64,000 nucleotides of DNA from contig CAJQUN010000003.1 in NCBI GenBank assembly GCA_907163345.1, forward strand, positions 7,854,821 to 7,918,820. The letters run 5' to 3'. The notes under the pieces were generated by a model that saw nothing but the letters and a program-made list of their open reading frames with translations, did no database searches and was not told the DNA's origin. Of this stretch, positions 44,636 to 53,405 are shown one piece after another. The stretch's first letter is position 1; each line of letters opens with the position of its first letter. Source of the DNA: Haberlea rhodopensis (taxonomy: Eukaryota; Streptophyta; Magnoliopsida; Lamiales; Gesneriaceae). Made by a program: the position numbers and the translations under genes.

Positions 44636-46897
44636 TGTGAGGGCCCAATCCTAATTATGTGATTAATGATCACACAATGATAATTATAGCGTAAACAGCG
44701 GAAGATTTGTTTAATATTTATTAACTTGTGGCCCTAAAAATTTCGGCATGACCTCGTCGCACGAGAAACATACCACCAATACCAATAGTCAAAATAGATA
44801 TAGATATTATCAGTTTCATATCCATTAACACAAATCCAACTATGAAACACATATCCATACTGAGCAAAATAAACTAAATATTCATAAATTTCTCACACTC
44901 CAGGGACACACCCCTGGTACATATACTACTGGGATAAAAAGGAAAATAAACCTCTTAAGTGTGGCTCCCACTGGATATACCTTCTCTAGGATCCTGACCA
45001 CATGTACTGCCTGTCATTATCCACACACAAAGACAACAACAGCCCCCCTTGGGAGTGAGCAAAAGCCCAATATGGAACGCTCATAGAATATACAACATGT
45101 ATCTATAAAATGTGATATAAGATGTAATGCAATGCAATGTCATGTCGGTATCATATCGTATACCCATCCACTGGGTATAATTGAATCAATAAACGAAAGT
45201 CCAACCATATCATAATAGCTCGAGCCTGTCAAGCCTATAGGGTATCCAGACGGATGGACATCGGCAAAGCGCCACCAACCCCAGGTCCTGACATCACATA
45301 ATCAATAGGGATATCCAGACGAATGACATCAGCAAGGTGCCACCAATCCTCATCTCAACAAATCATATCAATCAAAGGGGACCACGATTCCCTATGCATA
45401 TCGGGCCATGTAATGCCAACATAGTATCGCAGTACCAATCCCCAATGCTCGATATCAGAATCCAAGAAGTATCAGGGTATTCAAGGATATAGCTCAACGT
45501 GTATGTCATGCATCGATGTATGTATAAAAATGATGTGTGTTACCAAAACATTTATTTTTCATACACCGATGTGCAATTATGAATATCATGAGTGCCACAT
45601 AATTTAAATAAAATCACGTAGCCACGTAACTCACATAATTCAACAACAAATCATATATCAAATGATACAGATACCTGTCGTATGTTACCCGATCGCAACA
45701 TACCTATTTTTGTCGTACAAGAATCGATCTGAGATGAACTGGTATATGGATTTAAGTTCGACTGTCAAACATGTATCAATAAATAATTCAATTATTCATT
45801 TCATGCATGTTACCAAAACTCAATTTCCATATACGACTATTCAAATTCCCAAAATACTATCTTTGAGTCAACCATGCTAAACATATACATTATCTATTTC
45901 TCAAATCCTTTACTGTTAATACTTAATTTGCAAATGGATTCACATCATTCATCATAATCAACCTTGATGATATTTTAGAACATGATGAAATCGGTGCTTC
46001 TTTAATTTTTTCTGGAAATGGGTAAAGGTCTTTAAACAAGAGATGTAGTTACATTCCTCATTGTTAATTCAATTATATTTACCCCTACAACTATAGATAT
46101 ATATATATATATATTTATTAATAGTAACATAAAATAGAGTCATAATCTTCATTAAATCTTGGCTTAAGGTATCCTAGAACATACGTACAATAAGCCACTA
46201 AGCCACTTTATGAGCCTATAGTCATAACCATAAGCAAGTTGTAAAAACATAGTACAAGCTACTGATGGTATTCTTTGATTTCATAGTTGTTACCAAATTG
46301 TTTTTCTCTCATAAACTCTTATAAGATGAACGAGCAGATCTAAACTCGGAAATTGAGGGAAACTGACTCATGCAAATATTTTCCATAACCTCATGAAATT
46401 CAGAAAGTTACCACAAATCTAAAGCTAGCAAATACCTGTACCAAGAATCTGTTGTTCTTCGAGTATGATGGTTATCGTGCCTTAGAAAAGAACAAGATAT
46501 ACTTATGAAACAATATAAATAAGGATAAGGTTGTAGGAGGAACTCTTGTGATAGTACAACACGTCAATAATAAACAACCCCACTCGCATATCTCTTATTA
46601 TTATTATTTTCAATAATTCTAAACTTAGATTAGTGTCTCTCTCTGAATTGCTACTGAACCAAGATACATATCTCATTGTAGAGTAAACAAATCACTAAAT
46701 TTGTATTGGAGCAACTTTCGGTCAAATAAATTTTTATTTTCCTTTTCTTTTGTCTTTTTCTTTTAACTTTTCGAAAATACCCTTAATTTTTCCAGAGATT
46801 ATTTAAAATCATATGTAGCTATTCGAACACCATCTCTAAGTTTATACTACCAATAATCAAATCTTAATTATCATTATTCAAATTTTGGGGTATCACA
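44636..46897. mobile_element. 2.26-kb solo LTR inserted in the viral pol gene
   Basis: Begins TGTGAGGGCC, ends GGGGTATCACA, and is flanked by the 5-bp duplication CTGAT (44631-44635 and 46898-46902). Its termini carry the short inverted repeat TGTGA/TCACA. No primer site, polypurine tract or coding domain occurs inside, so it is a solo LTR. The length fits long-LTR Ty3/Gypsy families. Orientation was not determined. A TA run lies at about 46089-46112. Removal at the target site would leave the viral frame continuous, showing that the LTR came later than the virus. Confidence 0.85.
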
Positions 46898-46902
46898 CTG
46901 AT

Positions 46903-48190
46903 GCTACCCTCGAAGAACAGATTACTCTAGATGAAGTAAAACGGAAGATTCAGAGGAAGTACAATGAGGATCCTCTAGCATGGTGGGATAGAAACGAGCT
47001 TACAACATCTTTGAAGGTGAAAACTGGAAGAGAATATGAGTTCGTAAGGTACAAACCGATCCACATGAACCAAGAAGATCGGAAAGATATGCAGATGATA
47101 CTTAAGGAACATTTGGACCTTAAGTTAATCTCAGCAGGTGTTTCTCCATACAGCAGTCCGGGATTTCTCGTACGGAATCATGGAGAAATTAAAGAGGAAA
47201 ATCAAGATTGTTAATCAATTACAAAAGCATCAACGAGATCTTGGAATTCGATGGATATTATATCCCAAGCAGAGAACATTTGGTAAATAGCATCAAGAAT
47301 GCCAAAGTGTTTTCTAAGTTCGATGGTAAATCTGGATTCTACCAGATTAAGATGGAGGAAATAAGCAAAATGTTCACAACATTCTCCACTCCACAGGAAC
47401 ACTACATCTGGAATGTCATGCCAATGGGATTGTCAAATGTTCTCCAGATATATCAAAGAAAGATGGACAATCTTTTCAAAGATTATTTCAGCTTCATGTT
47501 CGTGTACATTGACGATATCCTCATCGCGTCAAGAAACATGAAAGAACATCTTAAATATTTGAAAATCTTTTCAGATGTTTGTTACAAGGAAAGTTTAATG
47601 CGCTCCGAAAGGAAGGCAGTAATTGCAGCAAGACAAATCGAGTTCCTTGGAATTGAGATTGACGAATCAGAAATCATCTGGCAAAACCACATTGTTGAAA
47701 AAGTGCAAGGATATCCAGATGATATCAAGGATTTGAAGCAACTTCAGAGTTTTCTGTGAGTTGTTAATTTTACGGAGATGTTCATCAACAACCTAGCAAA
47801 CCACATGAAAGTGTGTAGTCATCTACTCAAAAAGGATGTTAAGTTTGAGTGGAATGAAGATCATAGACAGGCTGTCAAACAGCTTAAAGAAGTTTGCATG
47901 CAACTACCAAAGCTTGCAATTCCAAACGACGAGGATGAACTGTTATTATATACAGATGCCAGTGATCATTGGTGGGATGCGGTACTTATGAAAGCCACAC
48001 CAGAGGGAGAAGTGCCATGTAGATATTGCAGCGGTCTATTTGATAGCAGCGAAGTTATCAGATGGCACATCAACGAGAAGGAGTTCTTTGCAGTTCGAAA
48101 GGCTTTTAAAAAATGGCCATTATTTTTATTTGCAAAGAAATTTATCTTAAAAATAGATAATACAAGTGTCAAGTCTTATTTGATTTTGTA
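46903..48190 (+). pseudogene. pararetroviral pol, reverse transcriptase and RNase H
   Basis: RT fingers and palm follow the solo LTR. The first part ends by a frameshift at about 47200-47214 and resumes at 47208. The catalytic YIDD box is at 47505-47516. Another stop at 47757-47759 precedes the connection to RNase H, whose first Asp motif (Thr-Asp-Ala-Ser) is at about 47952-47965, with later acidic motifs up to 48160. RT and RNase H make the viral DNA from pregenomic RNA. The pattern is caulimovirid (no integrase after RNase H), and the copy is inactive. Confidence 0.88.
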
Positions 48191-48202
48191 AGTAACTCCA
48201 AT

Positions 48203-48242
48203 CCTCATCTCTAGGCTTTTAAAAAATGGCCTAGAGATGAGG
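48203..48242. repeat. perfect 14-bp inverted repeat at the virus/Gypsy junction
   Basis: CCTCATCTCTAGGC (48203-48216) and GCCTAGAGATGAGG (48229-48242) enclose a 12-base AT-rich loop. The loop and its edges repeat GGCTTTTAAAAAATGGCC from the viral RNase H at about 48098-48115. It sits exactly where viral similarity stops. Confidence 0.9.
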
Positions 48243-49353
48243 TCAGAACGTCGGATCACCCACGAATAAAGGGTCTGGACTTCCCAGAACAGGTCAAAAA
48301 AACGGTTATAATCCCACCGCATCAGTGTCAGAGACAGAATCTGGAATTCATTACCAATTGGATTTCGATATTTAAAGTGCTTCAGATTTCAAAGATCAGA
48401 ATTTCATAATTTGAAAATAGTTCACACAACGATTGGATTTTAAAACACATACTTATGATTTAAAAAAACGAAAGAATGATTTTAACAAAAGCCAATTTAC
48501 CGAGATTATAAACGATTCTTGTGTGTCAATGGTTTTTGGTGGCAAAAACGCGATGAATTTCCTCTCATTTCCTTGCTGAAAATTTCACACCTTTTAGTGT
48601 GTGCTAGTGTGTGTTTTGAAAATTGTGTGAATTGTGAGATATTTTTGAGTCGCATACTATGTAGAATAATCTTATATTTATAGAGCTTGAAATTTGAGAA
48701 TCTCGGTTCCTACGACTTCTGAAATTCAATCGTATCTTCCAAAACTTATCTTTCGATTGTGCTTTATCTTCGGATTTTGGTTATATTTATATATCTAGAA
48801 GATTATCATAATATAATTCAATATTATATCTTGTCAATGTATTATGATATATAATTCAATATTATGTATTATTGTTCAATATTATCTATATTTAGTATTT
48901 GGTTTGACCAAATAACATCAAGTGATTGTAATAACTTAAGGATTCTAATTGTGACTTGACCAAAACTCTAGTTGTTTAAATACTTAGTCATTGGTTTAGC
49001 TACAAGTCTACAAGATTAAAATGAATATGATTTATTTCATCAAATATTTTATTAGCTAAAAGATATCAATGACATGATTACTAATTATCTAATAACACAT
49101 TATTATATTTGATAAAATCTTCAATCATCTACACATTATTTTACTATCTATAAATTAAGATACAACTCTTAATTCTCTAATTATTTGTTTAAATAAGTGT
49201 TTTACAATCTATAAGATTGATTGATATCATGTAATTCAATATTAACTCTAATACAATTCAATATCATCTAAACACTAATTTATTGATTAAAATAAAAGAA
49301 AATTTGAATATTTTGGTTGACTAAAACTTTGGGTGAAAAATCTGATTTTTACA
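48243..49353 (-). repeat. Gypsy 3' LTR (left end uncertain)
   Basis: On the minus strand it starts TGTAAAAATC right after a polypurine tract (AATAAGGAGGGATGAA) and the end of pol. A TATA-like CTATAAATATAAG lies near 48670. The other end merges with the viral remnant and may be truncated, so the left coordinate is approximate. Confidence 0.55.
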
Positions 49354-49354
49354 T

Positions 49355-49560
49355 TCATCCCTCCTTATTGGAAGTTTTGTCCTCAAAACTTGACTCAGTT
49401 GACCTTCGAAAAGATAGTGGTATTTCTCTCGCATCTTTTCTTCTACCATCCCATGTAGCTCCTCTTTTCGTATGGTTTGACCATTGAATTTTGGCTTTTG
49501 GAATGGTCATTTGAATCCATGATCCAGACGAAATTTCCTTGTATTTCATATTCTTATTCG
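49355..49560 (-). pseudogene. C-terminal tail of Ty3/Gypsy pol
   Basis: Minus-strand segment with KIQWSNHTKRGATWDGRR and FEDKTSNKEG before a TGA at 49355-49357. It resembles the end of the chromodomain-containing integrase tail of plant Ty3/Gypsy pol (typically VQW-NH---EATWE... FEDE). Everything upstream in pol is missing. Confidence 0.65.
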
Positions 49561-51072
49561 AATTCGTTAGGACTTACAAAGAGGGATATAACCTTTAAGA
49601 TATTAGCAGCAAGGGTTTGCATAGGGGCGTAACCGGGGAATAACACAATTCGATATACGTTCGGAGAGAAAATTAAAAGTTATTAATTAAATTGAGAGGT
49701 TCATAATGAAATCTTAAACAAATAGAATTACTAGAATACAAAAGAAATATTTATTATTATTCTTATTAAAATTCTTCTAATTAATTTATTTAATTTTTTT
49801 TCAAAATAATATATTATTTCTCATTCTATTAATTACACATTATTATCAGCTACGCATTATCCGGTAGCCCTATATAGATGAGATTTTAGCAGACATGTCC
49901 AAATAAAAGTTTTACTAAATATTTTATATTTTTAAAAGTTTAAGGCATAAAAAAAATTATACGCGAAAGGTATTTCAGGAATTTTCTTCGGTTTGATTCC
50001 GATAGGGCGAAGTATCAATCGAGAGGTCCAAAAATCATTTTCAGAAATTGACTGAAGAATTGGGTTGCCCATGGGACGTATTGGCCAGGGTGAAAAGTAA
50101 GTGAGTTTTGGTGAGCTTGTGAAGAAGAAATCGGAAAATGAATTTTCTCCTTTTTAGGGTTCATGAGGCTGAAATTAGGGTTTTGAAATATCATAAATCA
50201 TCGATTGGAATTTGAAATTGCAAGAGGGCTTTTATTCAAAATACTAAGAAAATCGATATTCAAAGTTTAATTGCGAAACGCTGTTCAAATGTGTAATAAA
50301 TCGGAGATGGAAAATTCGGGCATTAGGGTTCTTGAGAAGCGCTAGTTCGATTTGAAATTGATCCTAGTTCCTTGATTCTAAGAGACAATGGGTAGAGGGA
50401 TTTTGATCGTAATCGGGTAAGGGTCTAATTCCCAAAGTTAATTGAAATAAGAAGCTACGATCCTTAAGAAATCGGGGAATGAATATTTATGGTTTTTAGG
50501 GTTCTTGGACACGATTTCGGTCTGGATTATGGTCATCGTCCAGTGGCTGGAATTTGAAATTGATAAAGGGCTTTTACTCCAGGGATGATATTGTACTAGT
50601 GAAATACAGAAGTTTTTGATCGGCATTCGGAGGTGGAGGAATCGCACATGCCGTCGACATGGAAGAGTTTGGCAATTTTTGAGCAAGGAATTGATCGAGC
50701 AAGAGAAAACCAATCAATCAGGAATTTTGGCAGTGTGATCGTCTGGGAATGGCGAATCTGCAGGTGGGTCGGCCGTCCGGTATCGTGGTGGCAGGCGGCA
50801 GCGGCGGTTGAGGCAGCGGTTTAGGTTAGGAAATTGTGTTTTTCGTTTTTTTTTTTTTTTTTCAGATTATTATTTTTTTTATTTTTATTAAAAAAAAGGA
50901 TTCTGATTCGATTTTTGATTTTAATCTGGATTGAGATTTGTCAAAATTGCGAACAGATCAATATTTACTCAACTGAATCTCCTTCTTAATTGGTCTGTTT
51001 TAATTGAGTTTATAATCTAGTGTTATATCTCAACTATAAGTCTTTTCTCAGCGGGATTATGGAACCTGATTC
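49561..51072. other. non-coding retrotransposon-derived or intergenic DNA
   Basis: Contains recurring phrases such as GGAATTTGAAATTG and GGGCTTTTA(C/T)TC near 50205-50235 and 50545-50580, plus a GC-rich CGGCAGCGGCGG patch near 50790. It may be a Gypsy leader, because a primer site follows at 51073. No domain was recognised. Confidence 0.45.
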
Positions 51073-51285
51073 GCTCTGATACCAGTTAAATGTCACGCCC
51101 CGAGACCGGTGTTCGATAACAAAAGCAGGAATCCTGTGCGCAAACCTTAAGTTGCAGTAAATATAGTAAGTAAATTTTATTAAAAAAACAAACGTGGTCT
51201 GCCGTGTATTTAGCAGTTACTAAGTAATGCCCAGCTTCTTAAACCATATCCTAAGCAGAAAATCAAGGCCAACTTTGAGGAAAAT
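51073..51285 (-). repeat. primer site and LTR end of another Gypsy-type fragment
   Basis: On the minus strand an LTR end (CGGTCTCGGGGCGTGACA, ending at 51091) is followed by a tRNA-Met primer site TGGTATCAGAGC (51084-51073). The LTR body shows no similarity to 48243-49353, so these are not the two LTRs of one intact element. The right limit is taken as the start of RRP46-related intron DNA and is approximate. Confidence 0.6.
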
Positions 51286-51301
51286 ACTAGAAGTAGCTCA
51301 C

Positions 51302-51962
51302 CAATCTGCCCAGTTTTAGGCTTCCAGATGACCTCAAGACATGCTTTTTCTGGATTCTCATTCTTTTTCGTACCAGCTTTTGGCGCATAAACAGCTGCAA
51401 GAACTTTGGTTTCCCCTAGGACAGCCAGAAACTATAAATACTTGTGATAGAAAGAAACATAATATCAAAAATGCAGTCAACACATAGTGACCAAGGAAGG
51501 CCAACACACGACTAGTTGCATTTCATAACCATTTTCCCTAGTCAACAAATAAATAAAGTACATGAAAGTGTTTGCTAAAAACCATTAAAGCAATTTAATT
51601 ATATTAGTTCACAAACAACGAATCATTCGTCGGGTCCACGTACGGATGCACAGGGCGATCGGTGTGGTCCTTTCATGAAATTTCATATGTATGTTTAAAA
51701 AAAAAATAGCAACTTTAGACCCCAAAACACATTATCAAGGACCAGGTCCAGATAACGAATTATACATCAAACAACGTAGCATTTACGGAATTGAAAGTGA
51801 ATAAATTAAAGAACTTGAAATTAGGGAGGCAAGAGTAGAGTGGGTACTGAATAGGCAGTTGTACCATGAGAACAGCTACCAGAACCATGAGCTCGATTTA
51901 GAACATTGCGAGCACAATCCATTGGTTTCAATTGGTTGTCCACCTTCTCTCTCTATATCCAT
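51302..51962 (-). pseudogene. RRP46: 5' fragment of exosome subunit RRP46
   Basis: Two minus-strand exons, 51865-51962 and 51302-51415, join in frame at CAT-GGG. The second reads ETKVLAAVYAPKAGTKKNEN then KACLEVIWKPKTGQIG, a clear match to the RNase PH-like core of RRP46, a structural subunit of the RNA exosome ring. The first holds ARNVLNRAHGSGSCSHG. Both donors are good (GTACAA, GTGAGC), but no later exon (about two thirds of the protein) is found downstream, where Gypsy DNA begins about 20 bp further on. The N terminus MDIEREGGQP is out of frame with the rest, apparently by a 5-bp deletion of a repeated ACCAA; an internal ATG at 51922 would bypass it. It is a truncated pseudogene, or less likely a gene with a giant intron. 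Confidence 0.8.
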
Positions 51963-52001
51963 GTCTCGATGTTATCAAGAATAATGTTGTCGATTTGGGA
52001 G

Positions 52002-52061
52002 TAGGGTTTATGAAATGCCACATTGGGGATTTTAATGGATACCCGATAAGCCATAGGGTTT
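52002..52061 (-). promoter_or_regulatory. two telo-box motifs upstream of the RRP46 fragment
   Basis: AAACCCTA on the minus strand at 52002-52009 and 52054-52061. Telo boxes are common in the 5' regions of plant translation and ribosome-biogenesis genes, so the native promoter-leader of the RRP46 locus seems to be kept. Confidence 0.5.
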
Positions 52062-52099
52062 CGGGGCGGTGCGGTAGCTCGAGCTCGAGTTTTGATTTA

Positions 52100-53061
52100 T
52101 TACTCAGATCTCTATAAATTATTTTGTAAAAAAAAAAACAAATTTGTTTCTAAATCAGCTATTAAATTGTCATTTAAATCTTAATTTTATCATAAACGAA
52201 ACATTTATATATATAATTTATAAACAATTGGTGGTACTTATGTACACAAATTTTTAGTAATTGATTTTTGCAATATTCATATAAATTATTTGTGAAATTT
52301 AAATTTCGTCCATGAATATTAAAGTTTAATAATTGTGTCATTCTAAAGTCAAGTTCTCTCGCCGATAGTTTGCAGCTCATTCTGTCCTATACTCTAAAGT
52401 AGTTGTAATAGTTGCTAAAAAAAAGGTCAAGTTCTATCATGCTCGAGCCCAAAAAATACACTATTTGATTTTTTATCATATTATATTATTAATATACCAA
52501 TACACTAATGCTATTAAGTACCACTTCATGGCAATCGTTATATACTACTAATACTACTGTGCTACAATTATACTATATATAATAATGATATTGCTATAAC
52601 AAATTAAACTATAATATCATTATGTATTTATTCTATTCTATTCTATTATATATAAGAGATAATTTTTTGGTCTTTCGTTGTGTCATCAAACCTTTAATTT
52701 TTAGAATATTCATCTTTAAATGCATCAAGATGGTTTTTTTTAATAAGTTTTGAAGTACTGATCTGCCGTATACATGGTTGTTGCAAGACAAGAAAAATAC
52801 CCCTAATTCCTCCTGCCTGCGGCTGGGATGTATACATGGTTTGTTGCAAGACAAGAAAAATACCCCTAATTCCTCCTGCCTGCGGCTGGGAATTTCATCC
52901 ATCTTCTATTTTCAGTATCAATATTCAAACGGCAAACATGTGTGTGCGCATTTCACCTAAATAAATAATGAATTATTTATATTGTTTACACATTGATTCA
53001 ATTTACGATTATGGGTCTAATAATTATGCATTTTTTTTTCATGGGTAATATTGCAATTGCT
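52100..53061. other. intergenic, no gene seen
   Basis: AT-rich, apart from a 62-bp tandem duplication at 52768-52891. Confidence 0.5.
52768..52891. repeat. 62-bp tandem duplication
   Basis: Two adjacent, nearly identical units, each containing GTATACATGG, TTGCAAGACAAGAAAAATAC and CTCCTGCCTGCGGCTGGGA. They differ by about one base in a T run, so the duplication is recent. Confidence 0.92.
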
Positions 53062-53186
53062 GGAGTTTTGGGCCTAACTCGCTTATTAGTAAAATCACTC
53101 TCTCCTTTGGAGAAGACTCGTGTTCGAGTCGCACGTTGTGCGGAAAAAAATCTTTAACCCCTCCACCTATCAAAAAAATAAATAAA
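53062..53186 (+). mobile_element. probable SINE
   Basis: Contains the B-box-like GTGTTCGAGTCGC (about 53111-53123) after GGAGAAGACTC, and ends in CAAAAAAATAAATAAA. It is flanked by TGCAATTGCT (53052-53061) and TGCAACTGCT (53187-53196), a 10-bp duplication with one mismatch. The A-box is weak. Confidence 0.5.
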
Positions 53187-53405
53187 TGCAACTGCTACTC
53201 TACTGATTAAAACCCGTCTTGGATTTGATTATCTTTATTCTTCTTTGATGATATGATTGGTATCATTTTATTTAGGAAAAAATTAGGTATTTCCTGACGG
53301 TATATTTATAGTTCATAACCTCAAGATTGACCAAAGAAAAAACAAAAATTATTGTATCAATTCATAAATAATTAATTGGTTGAGCATATTGAATGATATA
53401 TTGAA

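Larger units (their letters stand above)
40501..48202 (+). mobile_element. endogenous pararetrovirus (Caulimoviridae), decayed
   Basis: An integrated plant pararetrovirus copy of about 5.4 kb of viral DNA plus a 2.26-kb later insertion. It starts at a tRNA-Met primer-like sequence (TTGTATCAGAGCC, 40501-40513), the conventional origin of caulimovirid genomes. Gene order is an unidentified 5' region, coat protein with CCHC knuckle, movement protein, then protease, RT and RNase H. Coat protein before movement protein is the order I associate with Cavemovirus and Solendovirus, not with Petuvirus or Florendovirus. Several stops and frameshifts interrupt each gene, and no transactivator gene follows RNase H. 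There are no LTRs and no integrase, which separates it from retrotransposons. The copy is a fossil. Confidence 0.85.

Noticed and set aside
48243..51285. One complete Gypsy element with two LTRs
   Set aside because: The sequence at 51091-51285 does not resemble 48243-49353, so they cannot be the paired LTRs of one insertion, though both are in minus orientation.
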